DNA of 38,774 bases from Candidatus Avichristensenella intestinipullorum (GTDB lineage: Bacteria > Bacillota > Clostridia > Christensenellales > Aristaeellaceae), in assembly GCA_018713305.1 (NCBI GenBank), contig DVFI01000095.1, positions 1-38,774 on the forward strand, read 5' to 3'. Position 1 is the first letter of the stretch, and the number at the start of each line of letters is the position of its first letter. A model generated the notes under the pieces. The model saw nothing but the letters and a program-made list of their open reading frames with translations, was not told where the DNA came from and made no database searches. Below, one piece after another: positions 7,548 through 16,978 of the stretch. The translations under genes and the position numbers were made by a program.

Positions 7548-9395
7548 TTATTCCGCACGCCGTACCCGCAGCGCCCGCAGCGCGTTGAGGATGGCGAGGA
7601 CCGTGACGCCTACGTCTGCGAAGACCGCCGCCTGCATGCCCGCCAGGCCCAGCGCGCTCAGCGCCAGGACCAGCAGTTTGACCGCAAGGGCAAAGACGAT
7701 ATTCTCATGGGCGATGCGGAGCGTGCGCCGCGCGATGCCGATGGCGTCGGCCAGCTTGGACGGCTCGTCGGTCATCAGCACCACGTCCGCCGCCTCAATG
7801 GCGGCATCCGAGCCCAGGCCGCCCATGGCGACGCCCACATCGGCGCGCGCCAGCACCGGCGCGTCGTTGATGCCGTCGCCCACGAACGCCAGCTTGCCGC
7901 GTCCCGGCCCGGCCATCAGCCTTTCCAGCTCCGCTACCTTGCCGTCCGGCAGCAACTCCGCGCGCACGTCGTCCAGCCCGAGCGCGCGCGCCGTGCGTTC
8001 GGCGACCTCGCGCTTGTCGCCGGTGAGCATCACCAGCCGTCTGACGCCTGCCCTGCGAAGCGCCTGTATGGCCGCTCCGGCATCCTCCTTTATCCTGTCG
8101 GCAATGACGATATGGCCGGCATACCGTCCGTCCACGGCCACATGCACCAGCGTTCCCTCGCAGCCGTCCGGCTCAAAGTGCACGCCGTTTTCCCGCAGCC
8201 ACCGGGCGTTTCCCGCCAGCACGCGCCGTCCGTCCACGACGGCCTCCACGCCGCCGCCCCGAATCTCCCGCGCCTCGCGCACGCGTTCGGGCTCCACCCG
8301 CTTTCCCCAGGCGCGCAGGAGCGATTGGGAGATTGGATGGTTCGACACGCTTTCCGCGCAGACGGCCAGCTCCATCAGCGTCTCTTCGTCCATCCCCGCG
8401 CCATGCACCACCTGCACGGCAAAGACGCCATGCGTCAGCGTTCCCGTCTTATCAAACACGACGGTATCCGTCTGCGCCAGCGCCTCCAGGTCATTGCCGC
8501 CCTTGACCAGGATACCCTGGCGGGACGCGCCGCCGATGCCGCCGAAGAAGCTCAACGGCACGGAGATGACCAGCGCGCACGGGCAGGACACGACCAGGAA
8601 CGAGAGGGCCCGATAGAGCCAGACGGAAAACGCCTGCCCCGTCACGAGCGGCGGGAGGACGGCCAACAATACGGCCAGGCCGACCACCAGCGGCGTATAC
8701 ACCCGCGCAAAGCGCGTGATAAAGCGTTCGGAGCGGGATTTGCGCGCGCTTGCGTTTTCCACCAGCTCCAGAATCCGGCTGGCCGTGGATTCCTCCGCGG
8801 GCTTGACGGCCCGCGCCGTCAAAAGGCCGGTCAGGTTGATGCAGCCGCTAAGCAGCGTATCGCCCGCCGCCGCCGCGCGCGGCACGGATTCGCCGGTGAG
8901 CGCGGCGGTATCCAGCATGGACTCGCCTTCCACCACCACCGCGTCCAGCGGCACGCGTTCGCCCGGCCGTATTACCAGGGTTTCCCCCACCGCGACTTCC
9001 TCCGCATCCACCTCCCGCAGCTCGCCGTCCCGGCGCACGGTCGCCGTGTCCGGCCGGATATCCATCAACGAGGCGATGGAACGGCGCGATTTCCCCACCG
9101 CATAGTGCTGGAACATCTCTCCGATCTGATAAAAGAGCATGACCTCCACGCCTTCGGCGTATTTGCCGATGGCAAACGCGCCCACGGTGGCGATGGCCAT
9201 CAGAAAGTTCTCATTGATGAGTTCGCCGCCCAGCACGCCGCGCACCGCCTTATACAGCACGTCGCAGCCAATCACCAGGTACGCGGCGGCAAACAGCGCA
9301 AGGCTTACCCAAGCTGGCGCGCCCTGCGCCGCCAATCCCGCCGCAAACAATCCCGCGCAGAGCAGAATCCGTATTCCCTGCTTTTTCATTTTCAT
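7548..9395 (-). CDS. Heavy-metal P1B-type ATPase (Zn2+/Cd2+/Pb2+ exporter)
   Basis: This 615-residue membrane ATPase would pump divalent soft metals out of the cell. Visible marks are TGES (167-170), CPC in TM6 (271-273), the phosphorylated aspartate in DKTGTL (D315), the SNHPIS signature and GDGINDAP. A lysine in TM7 (ALAVKLL) and an aspartate in TM8 (VFADVGV) fit the P1B-2 (Zn/Cd/Pb) group rather than copper pumps. The usual N-terminal HMA domain is absent; it is encoded as a separate small gene directly upstream. GGGGG lies upstream of the ATG at 9395. It is the last gene of the CadC-type repressor operon and is convergent with the PrpR-type regulator gene. Confidence 0.93.
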   Translation of the reverse strand: MKMKKQGIRILLCAGLFAAGLAAQGAPAWVSLALFAAAYLVIGCDVLYKAVRGVLGGELINENFLMAIATVGAFAIGKYAEGVEVMLFYQIGEMFQHYAVGKSRRSIASLMDIRPDTATVRRDGELREVDAEEVAVGETLVIRPGERVPLDAVVVEGESMLDTAALTGESVPRAAAAGDTLLSGCINLTGLLTARAVKPAEESTASRILELVENASARKSRSERFITRFARVYTPLVVGLAVLLAVLPPLVTGQAFSVWLYRALSFLVVSCPCALVISVPLSFFGGIGGASRQGILVKGGNDLEALAQTDTVVFDKTGTLTHGVFAVQVVHGAGMDEETLMELAVCAESVSNHPISQSLLRAWGKRVEPERVREAREIRGGGVEAVVDGRRVLAGNARWLRENGVHFEPDGCEGTLVHVAVDGRYAGHIVIADRIKEDAGAAIQALRRAGVRRLVMLTGDKREVAERTARALGLDDVRAELLPDGKVAELERLMAGPGRGKLAFVGDGINDAPVLARADVGVAMGGLGSDAAIEAADVVLMTDEPSKLADAIGIARRTLRIAHENIVFALAVKLLVLALSALGLAGMQAAVFADVGVTVLAILNALRALRVRRAE

Positions 9396-9425
9396 CCTGC
9401 ATCCCCCGCTTTTGCGGTCTCCCGC

Positions 9426-9644
9426 CTACGCCTTGACGACGGCGTCCGGCTCCACCCGGCGCGCGGCGCTTTTGACGCCCTCCAGAACAGACGCGAGCTT
9501 TGCTTCCTCCACTTCGAGCGTCAGCTTCCCCGTCAGAAAGCTCAGGTTCGCCGCCTGCACGCCGTCCAGCGCCTGCACCGCCCGCTCGATTTTCGCCGCG
9601 CAGTTCGCGCAATCCAGCCCCTCGATACGAACCACCTTTTTCAT
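9426..9644 (-). CDS. Free-standing HMA metal-binding protein
   Basis: This 72-residue heavy-metal-associated domain has a beta-alpha-beta-beta-alpha-beta pattern. Its metal-binding CxxC lies in GLDCANCAAKIE (C12, C15). It starts at ATG 9644 after AGGAGG, between the repressor and the P1B ATPase on the same strand. Many CadA/ZntA pumps carry this domain at their N-terminus. Here the pump lacks it, so this protein probably replaces it in trans or acts as a cytosolic metallochaperone. The CANC motif with an aspartate before it is compatible with Zn, Cd or Pb. Metal specificity is inferred from the partner genes. Confidence 0.9.
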   Translation of the reverse strand: MKKVVRIEGLDCANCAAKIERAVQALDGVQAANLSFLTGKLTLEVEEAKLASVLEGVKSAARRVEPDAVVKA

Positions 9645-9664
9645 ATCCGGTTCCTCCTTTTTTC

Positions 9665-10027
9665 TTACGCTTCCTCGCGGATATGCTCCAGTCCCTTTTC
9701 GAAGATGATATGCACATGTTCATCCGACAGCGCGTAAAATACGTTTTTGCCCTCCCGCCGGTACTTCACCAGGTTGGCCTGCTTCAGCTGCCGCAGCTGA
9801 TGCGAAATGGCGGACTTTGTCATGTTCAGCAGCGCCGCCAGGTCGCACACGCACAGCTCCCCCGCATGAAGCGCGCAGAGAATGCGCACGCGCGTGCTGT
9901 CCCCAAACACCTTAAACAAGTCCGCCAGCGTATACAGTTCATTCTCTTCCGGCATTTGGGCCCGCACCGCTTCCACCGCGCCGGCGTGGATAACGTCGCA
10001 GTCGCAGAACATGCCTCCCGCGCACAT
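9665..10027 (-). CDS. ArsR/SmtB-family metal-sensing repressor (CadC-like)
   Basis: This 120-residue winged-helix repressor should leave its operator when Cd, Pb or Zn binds. It has N-terminal cysteines C2, C8 and C10, and ELCVCDL (C59, C61) in the recognition-helix region, the CadC-type alpha3N site. It also has D102, H104, H115 and E118 with exactly the spacing of the SmtB alpha5 zinc site. The HTH contains TKSAISHQLRQLKQANLV. The start is ATG at 10027 with GGGGGAAAGG upstream. A longer in-frame extension to 10156 would run through the promoter and is rejected. It heads the repressor-HMA-ATPase operon. Two 16-bp dyads lie in its promoter region. Confidence 0.92.
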   Translation of the reverse strand: MCAGGMFCDCDVIHAGAVEAVRAQMPEENELYTLADLFKVFGDSTRVRILCALHAGELCVCDLAALLNMTKSAISHQLRQLKQANLVKYRREGKNVFYALSDEHVHIIFEKGLEHIREEA

Positions 10028-10064
10028 ACGCCTTTCCCCCTTCCGCTTCACAACAGTTGAACGA

Positions 10065-10080
10065 TTGAATAACTGTTCAA
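10065..10080. promoter_or_regulatory. ArsR-family operator candidate, proximal copy
   Basis: TTGAATAACTGTTCAA is a dyad with TTGAA/TTCAA arms, placed near the transcription start of the repressor operon. It has the same 16-bp geometry as the perfect dyad at 10092-10107, 27 bp away. Confidence 0.55.
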
Positions 10081-10084
10081 ACGT

Positions 10085-10114
10085 ATTATAGTTGAGCGAC
10101 CGCTCAATTGTCAA
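10085..10114 (-). promoter_or_regulatory. Consensus promoter of the metal-resistance operon
   Basis: On the minus strand, TTGACA (10114-10109) and TATAAT (10090-10085) are both perfect consensus hexamers with an 18-bp spacer. A perfect 16-bp dyad fills the spacer, so bound repressor would block RNA polymerase directly. Confidence 0.85.
10092..10107. promoter_or_regulatory. ArsR-family operator inside the promoter spacer
   Basis: TTGAGCGACCGCTCAA is a perfect palindrome (7-bp arms, 2-bp centre) located between the -35 and -10 of the metal-resistance promoter. Position and symmetry fit a CadC/SmtB-type operator. Confidence 0.75.
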
Positions 10115-10149
10115 GAGGGCGCGCGCGCTTTGCGAAAAGTTTTTTTGAA

Positions 10150-10178
10150 TTGCCATTTTGCGCGGCTACTGTTATACT
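10150..10178 (+). promoter_or_regulatory. Promoter of pyruvate kinase gene
   Basis: TTGCCA (10150-10155) and TATACT (10173-10178) are spaced by 17 bp, about 45 nt upstream of the pyk start. It diverges from the metal-resistance promoter. Confidence 0.65.
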
Positions 10179-10222
10179 ACAAGCATGGAAGCGCGCCAGG
10201 CTTCGCGCAGAGGAGGCGTATC

Positions 10223-11653
<1,431 letters not shown>

Positions 11654-11727
11654 CGCCGCGCCGCAGCCGGAGCGCCCACGGAAGGCCCTTCGGCCGATTT
11701 GTCCTGTCGCGTCAAAGGAGGCACGAA

Positions 11728-12837
11728 ATGAACACCCCTACGGCCCGGCTCAGACGCCTGTTCCCGCTCTCGTGGCGGGATACGCTGGTCACGGGCGGCG
11801 TCTTTGCGGGCGCCATGCTCCTATGCGCCCTCTTGCTGCCCCTGTATGGCGACGGCGGGTATATATCCATGGTTTTCGTGCTGGCGGTCGTGCTGGTTTC
11901 CTACTGGACGAACGGCTACTTCTACGGCATGCTGATGTCCGTCTCCAGCGTGCTGTGCGTCAACTATCTGTTTACATATCCCTACTATCATCTGAATTTC
12001 ACCATTTCTGGCTACCCTATCGCCTTTGTCACCATGCTGGTCGTTTCGCTCATCATCTCGACCATCACCACCCAGGCGCGGGAGAAGGAAAAGCTTCGGG
12101 TGGCCGCGGAGGCGGAGCGGGTGCGCGCCAACCTGCTGCGCTCCATTTCGCACGATTTGCGCACGCCGCTGACCATCATCCTGGGCACCTGTTCCACGCT
12201 GCTGGAAAACGACGCGACCCTTTCGCCGCAAAAGCGCAGGGAGATGCTCGCTTCCATGCAGACGGACACGGACTGGCTGATTCGCATGGTGGAAAACCTG
12301 CTGTCCATCACGCGCATGAGTGGGGAGGGCACGGTGCTCAACAAGCAGCCCGAGGTTGTCGAGGAGGTGGTGGCGGACGTGGTGCGCAAGTTCCGCAGCC
12401 ATTTCCGGGAGCCGCCGGTGCGCGTACAAGTGCCCGAGGAACCGCTGGAAGCGCCCATGGACCCCATTTTGATTGCGCAGGTGCTTTCCAACCTGCTCAA
12501 CAACGTCGTCCATCACGCCCAGAGCGCCACGCACATTGATTTGCGGGTATGGAAGGAGGGCGAATGCGCGGTCTTCGAGGTGCGCGACGACGGCCCCGGG
12601 TTCTCTCCGGCCGTGCTCAACGCCCTGTCCGGCGGCGGCCCCATCGACATTCCCGGAACGCGCGCCGACCGGTCGCGCAACATGGGCATCGGGCTTTCCG
12701 TCTGTCTTTCCATCATTCGCGCGCACGGCGGACAGTTGCGCGCGCAGACCGCCCCGGAGGGCGGCGCGTCCGTCCGATTCACATTGCCGTTACAGGAGGT
12801 ACCTTATGAGCAATCACCACAGCATTCTCATCGTTGA
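11728..12837 (+). CDS. Short KdpD-like sensor histidine kinase
   Basis: This 369-residue membrane histidine kinase corresponds to only the C-terminal half of KdpD. Residues 15-115 hold the transmembrane DUF4118-type sensor. The H-box is SISHDLRTPLT (H142), followed by an N-box (NLLNNVVHHA), DDGPGF and GIGLS of the ATPase domain. The cytoplasmic KdpD and Usp-like N-terminal domains of the roughly 890-residue full-length protein are absent. AAAGGAGG precedes the ATG. The gene overlaps the response regulator by 32 nt, so they form a pair. No kdpFABC genes are in the window, so the regulated process, possibly potassium or turgor, is not shown. Confidence 0.9.
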   Translation: MNTPTARLRRLFPLSWRDTLVTGGVFAGAMLLCALLLPLYGDGGYISMVFVLAVVLVSYWTNGYFYGMLMSVSSVLCVNYLFTYPYYHLNFTISGYPIAFVTMLVVSLIISTITTQAREKEKLRVAAEAERVRANLLRSISHDLRTPLTIILGTCSTLLENDATLSPQKRREMLASMQTDTDWLIRMVENLLSITRMSGEGTVLNKQPEVVEEVVADVVRKFRSHFREPPVRVQVPEEPLEAPMDPILIAQVLSNLLNNVVHHAQSATHIDLRVWKEGECAVFEVRDDGPGFSPAVLNALSGGGPIDIPGTRADRSRNMGIGLSVCLSIIRAHGGQLRAQTAPEGGASVRFTLPLQEVPYEQSPQHSHR

Positions 12838-13516
12838 AGACGAGCGGGGCATCAGCGATTTTATCGCCACCGTCCTGACCGCCAATGACTATTCCGTGCT
12901 CAAGGCGCGGGACGGACAGACGGCGCTGTCCCTGATTCCCTCGCACTGTCCGGATTTGGTGCTGCTGGATTTGGGCTTGCCGGACATGGATGGCCTGGCC
13001 ATTCTGCGTTCGGTGCGCGAATGGTCCACCGTCCCCATCCTGGTGCTTTCCGCGCGCGACCATGAGCGCGAAAAGGTGGAGGCCCTGGATGCGGGCGCGG
13101 ACGACTATATTACCAAACCGTTCGGCATTTCCGAATTGCTGGCGCGCATTCGCACGGCCCTGCGCCACGCGCGCAGCGCCGCCGGCTCCTCGCTGGCGCC
13201 CAGCGGGGTGTTTACCTGCGGGGAGCTGAGCATCGACCACGGGCGGCGAAGGGTGAAAATCAGCGGCCGGGAAGTCCATGTGACGCAAATCGAGTTCAAA
13301 ATCCTGGCGCTTTTGAGCCAGTACGCAGGTCGCGTATTGTCCTATGACACCATCATCAAGCACGTCTGGGGGCCGCACGCGCAGGGCAACAACCAGATTC
13401 TCCGGGTCAACATGGCCAACATCCGCCGGAAAATCGAAGCCAATCCCGCCGAGCCGGTTTATATCCTCACCGATGTGGGGGTCGGCTATCGCATGGTGGA
13501 CAACGAATCGATGTAA
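12806..13516 (+). CDS. KdpE-like OmpR-family response regulator
   Basis: This 236-residue two-domain regulator has a receiver domain with the acidic pair in VEDE (11-12), phospho-acceptor D55 in LVLLDLGLPD, and the conserved lysine in DYITKPF. A winged-helix OmpR-type DNA-binding domain follows (TQIEFKILALLSQYAGRVLSYDTI is its core, cited by position near 154-177). The start is ATG at 12806 with AGGAGG upstream. It lies inside the 3' end of the kinase gene and is translationally coupled to it. The closest family is KdpE, which activates potassium-uptake genes, but targets here are unknown and no kdp operon is adjacent. Confidence 0.9.
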   Translation: MSNHHSILIVEDERGISDFIATVLTANDYSVLKARDGQTALSLIPSHCPDLVLLDLGLPDMDGLAILRSVREWSTVPILVLSARDHEREKVEALDAGADDYITKPFGISELLARIRTALRHARSAAGSSLAPSGVFTCGELSIDHGRRRVKISGREVHVTQIEFKILALLSQYAGRVLSYDTIIKHVWGPHAQGNNQILRVNMANIRRKIEANPAEPVYILTDVGVGYRMVDNESM

Positions 13517-13549
13517 TCCGGCGCAGGCGCGGCTGCGAACGGACCCTAT

Positions 13550-14920
13550 TCAGGCGGCCGCCTTTTCCCCCTGGCGCAGATGCTTCCATTCCGTGAGCAT
13601 AAACGTTGTAAAGCAGGCGACCGGCCCGATGAAGTCCGAAATGGGTTCGGCCAGGAACACGCCGTACACGCCCAGGTTAAAAAGCCGCGGCAGCGTCAGC
13701 GCCAGCGGGACGACGAGAAACGCCTTGCGCAGCAGCGAAAAAAAGATGGCCTGGCGCGATTTGCCCAGCGCGACAAAACAGCGCTGGCCCGTCAGCTGAA
13801 GGCCCATGAGCAAAAAGAGCGCGAAATAGATGCGGCAGCACGGCACGCCCGCCGCAATGAGCGCCGGGTCGTCGTTGAAAATGCGGATGAGCCATTCGGG
13901 CACGGACAGGGTGATAATCCAAACCAGCGTGGCAAACCCCATGCAGCCGCACAGCGTGAACATCGCCGCCTGCCGGACGCGGTCATACCGGCCGGCGCCA
14001 TAGTTGTACCCAATCACCGGCGAGGCGGCCTGCGAAAAGCCGCTCAGCGGCATGGTGAGCATGGAACGGACCGAGCTGACCACCGTCATCACGCCCACAT
14101 ACACGTCCCCGCCGAAGGCCTGCAGACTGGTGTTGCAGACGATGGACACCAGGCTGTCGTTGACGTTCATGACAAAGGTAGAAAGCCCCAGGCCCAGAAT
14201 CCGGCGCATGACCGGCCCGTCCGGCCGCATATGGCGCGCCTGCAGCCGCACGGTGCAGCGGTCGCAGGTCAGAAACTTCATGACCCATACCGCCGATACG
14301 CCCTGGGAAATGATGGTGGCAAGCGCCGCGCCCTGAACGCCCATATGCAGCACGAAGATAAAAATCGGGTCCAGAATGATATTGAGGACAGCGCCTATCA
14401 AAACGGTCATCATGCTCACGCGCGCAAACCCCTGCGCGCTGATAAAGCAGTTCATGCCCAGCGTCGCCATGACGAACAGGGAACCCAGCGCGTAAACGCT
14501 CAGATAGGCGTCCGCATACGGCATAGTCTCCTCGCTTGCGCCGAACCAGTACAGCACCGGGTCCTTGACGGCCAGGCATATCACCGTCAGCGCCACGCCA
14601 AAGACAAGCAGCATCGTGCAGGCGTTGCCGATGATTTGCGCGCCGTATTCATCCCGCCCTTCGCCCCGCGCGATGGACAGAAGCGGCGCGCCGCCCATGC
14701 CGGCCAGGGCAGCAAACGCGGAAATGATCATGATAAACGGAAACGTCACCCCGACGCCGGTCAGCGCCTGGCTGCCCACCTCCGGGATGCGGCCGATAAA
14801 CATGCGGTCGACCATGCTGTACAGCGCGTTGATAATCTGCGCGGCAATCATGGGCAGCGACAGGCGCAGAATGGTCTTGGGGATACTTCCCCGGGAAAAA
14901 TCGACGTCGGTTCGTGCCAA
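13550..14920 (-). CDS. MATE-family multidrug/metabolite exporter
   Basis: This 456-residue integral membrane protein of the MATE/MOP superfamily has about 12 hydrophobic helices. The typical N-terminal SLPMIAAQIINALYSMVDR and internal symmetry are visible, with a second half beginning near SLVSIVC. It would export cationic compounds in exchange for Na+ or H+. The TTG at 14920 was chosen because GGAGG lies 10 nt upstream and the length then matches the family; the upstream in-frame extension crosses the promoter. It is divergent from the GH20-type hydrolase gene. The substrate is unknown. Confidence 0.88.
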   Translation of the reverse strand: MARTDVDFSRGSIPKTILRLSLPMIAAQIINALYSMVDRMFIGRIPEVGSQALTGVGVTFPFIMIISAFAALAGMGGAPLLSIARGEGRDEYGAQIIGNACTMLLVFGVALTVICLAVKDPVLYWFGASEETMPYADAYLSVYALGSLFVMATLGMNCFISAQGFARVSMMTVLIGAVLNIILDPIFIFVLHMGVQGAALATIISQGVSAVWVMKFLTCDRCTVRLQARHMRPDGPVMRRILGLGLSTFVMNVNDSLVSIVCNTSLQAFGGDVYVGVMTVVSSVRSMLTMPLSGFSQAASPVIGYNYGAGRYDRVRQAAMFTLCGCMGFATLVWIITLSVPEWLIRIFNDDPALIAAGVPCCRIYFALFLLMGLQLTGQRCFVALGKSRQAIFFSLLRKAFLVVPLALTLPRLFNLGVYGVFLAEPISDFIGPVACFTTFMLTEWKHLRQGEKAAA

Positions 14921-14941
14921 GAAAACTTCGCCTCCGGCTCT

Positions 14942-14970
14942 ATTGTAACACCTGCGCCCGCGGCGCGCAA
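14942..14970 (-). promoter_or_regulatory. Promoter of the MATE exporter gene
   Basis: On the minus strand, TTGCGC (14970-14965) and TACAAT (14947-14942) have a 17-bp spacer, about 22 nt upstream of the TTG start. Confidence 0.5.
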
Positions 14971-15087
14971 CGCCGCCGGGACGGTTTGTCGAATAAACAT
15001 GCAGTCTTTCGCCGGAAATAAAAGGAAAAGGAACCCGTCGCGTCGAACTACGGCGCATACTATGCCGTATAAAAAGGAGGCGCCCGG

Positions 15088-16890
15088 ATGATGTTTACCG
15101 ACCAGGAGATTTCCCGCATTCGACAGACAGTGTTCGACACGGTAGGTTTTTCGTATGACGCGCCCGTCCGCGTAACCGAAGGCAAGGGGCTTCGCGTGGA
15201 GGGCGACCGGCAGGGCGCCGCCATTGCCTGCGACACCCTGCCCGCGCTGGCGCGCGGCTTTTTCCGCCTGGCGCAGGAGCTGACGGCCGGCCAGGCCCGG
15301 GTATCGCTGTGCGAGGAGCCCCGTTTTGCGTCCTGCGGTTGTTTTCTGGATATGTCCCGCCATGGCGTGATGACCGTCGACGCCTGCAAGCGATACATGG
15401 ACGCCACGGCGGCCCTGGGGATGAATCTCATTGTGCTGTATACGGAGGATACCTATACAGTGCCGGAATACCCGTACTTCGGCTATCTGCGCGGACGGTA
15501 TACGCCCGATGAGCTGCGGGAGCTGGACGCATACGCGTCTTCTCTGGGCATCGAGCTGATGCTCAGCATTCAGACGCTGGCCCACCTCGGGCAGTTCCTC
15601 CAATGGCGGGCCAACGAGCACCTGAAGGACCAGCCCACCTGTCTGCTGATTGACGACGAGGAGACCTACGCCTTCATCGAGGCGGAAATCCGCGCGGTGC
15701 GCCAGTGCGTCTCGGGCTCGCGCCTGCACATCGGCATGGACGAGGCGCACGGCGTGGGCCTGGGGCGCTATTTTGAGCAGCACGGGCTGACGGACCGCTT
15801 CGCGCTGCTGAACCGCCATCTCCGGCGGGTGGTGGACCTGTGCCGGAAATACGATTTCCAGCCCATCATGTGGAGCGATATGTATTTCCGCCTCGGCTCC
15901 AGGACAAACGAGTATTATGACCTGGAGGCGGACATTCCGCAGTCCGCCATAGACGCCATCCCGCCGGTGGACCTGTGCTACTGGGATTACTATCACTACG
16001 ACGAGTCGTTCTACGACCGCATGCTGACCCTGCACGAGCGCATGGGCCGGACGGTTTTCGCCGGCGGCATCTGGACCTGGAGCGGCTTCCTGCCGCAGGT
16101 GGAAAGGACGTACGCAACCATGGAACCCGCCCTGCGGGCGTGCGCCAAGCACCATGTGCAGACGGTCATGGCGACCATGTGGGGCGACGACGGCAATGAA
16201 ACCAACCACCTGCTCGCCCTCAGCCAAGCCCCGCTGTTCTCCGAGTTCTGCTGGCGCGGCGACGGCTGCACGCGCGAGGCGGTCGAGGCGACCGGCGAAT
16301 TCCTTACCGGCCTGCCCCGGACGGCCTACGAAGCGTTCGGCATGTTCTATCCCGGACGCGACGACGTGCGCACGGGCAAGGCGCTGCTCTACTGCGATTT
16401 GCTCTACCCCGTCGGGCCCACCGCGCCGGCCCTGGAAGAGGCGATGCCGCGCCTGGAAAAGGCGCGCGAGCTGCTGGCTCCGCACCTGGCCCGCCCCGAC
16501 TGCCGCTATGCCGACCAGCTCATGGAAATCTGCCTGCACAAGGCCGCGCTGCTGCGGGCCATACGTCCCGCCTATCTGGCAGGCGACCGCGAAACCCTGA
16601 CGCGCATCGCGCAGGAGGACATTCCCCGCCTGGTCGCCGCGTACCAGCGCCTGCGCGACACGCATCGGGCGCAGTGGGAGCAGGCGTACAAGCGCAACGG
16701 CTGGGAGGTCATGGCGCTTCGCTACGGCGCCGTCATCGGCCGCCTGGGCGATGTGCAGGACGCGCTGCTGCGCTGGGCGCGGGGCGAGCTGGCCGCGCTG
16801 TGCGAGCTGGAGGAGGAGCCTTTGAACCCCGCGCGCAAGGGCGGCATGCAGTTTTACAACGTCTATGTCTCCCCGGTCTTCAGCCTCTGA
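15088..16890 (+). CDS. Cytoplasmic GH20-type beta-N-acetylhexosaminidase-like hydrolase
   Basis: This 600-residue glycoside hydrolase of the GH20-like clan has the catalytic Asp-Glu pair in HIGMDEAHG (D218, E219). An N-terminal alpha/beta domain (residues 1-80) precedes the barrel, which opens with CGCFLDMSRHGVM. Conserved barrel tryptophans follow (MWSDMY, IWTWSG, MWGDDG). There is no signal peptide, so it should act inside the cell on imported hexosaminides rather than on polymers outside. GGAGG lies 7 nt before the ATG. The roughly 250-residue C-terminal helical extension is typical of this intracellular branch. Substrate (GlcNAc or GalNAc linkages) is not decided by the sequence. Confidence 0.85.
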   Translation: MMFTDQEISRIRQTVFDTVGFSYDAPVRVTEGKGLRVEGDRQGAAIACDTLPALARGFFRLAQELTAGQARVSLCEEPRFASCGCFLDMSRHGVMTVDACKRYMDATAALGMNLIVLYTEDTYTVPEYPYFGYLRGRYTPDELRELDAYASSLGIELMLSIQTLAHLGQFLQWRANEHLKDQPTCLLIDDEETYAFIEAEIRAVRQCVSGSRLHIGMDEAHGVGLGRYFEQHGLTDRFALLNRHLRRVVDLCRKYDFQPIMWSDMYFRLGSRTNEYYDLEADIPQSAIDAIPPVDLCYWDYYHYDESFYDRMLTLHERMGRTVFAGGIWTWSGFLPQVERTYATMEPALRACAKHHVQTVMATMWGDDGNETNHLLALSQAPLFSEFCWRGDGCTREAVEATGEFLTGLPRTAYEAFGMFYPGRDDVRTGKALLYCDLLYPVGPTAPALEEAMPRLEKARELLAPHLARPDCRYADQLMEICLHKAALLRAIRPAYLAGDRETLTRIAQEDIPRLVAAYQRLRDTHRAQWEQAYKRNGWEVMALRYGAVIGRLGDVQDALLRWARGELAALCELEEEPLNPARKGGMQFYNVYVSPVFSL

Positions 16891-16919
16891 CGAAAGGGAA
16901 GACGACCGCCTGAAACCCC

Positions 16920-16977
16920 GGACGCCCGCCGGCGCTTGAAAGCAGCGGCGAACCGCCATCCCCGCCCGCGGGCGTCC
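16920..16977. other. Hairpin between convergent genes
   Basis: GGACGCCCG (16920-16928) pairs perfectly with CGGGCGTCC (16969-16977) across a 40-nt loop with smaller GC stems. It fills the gap between the convergent hydrolase and nucleotidyltransferase genes. There is no T-tract, so a role as terminator is doubtful. Confidence 0.35.
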
Positions 16978-16978
16978 G

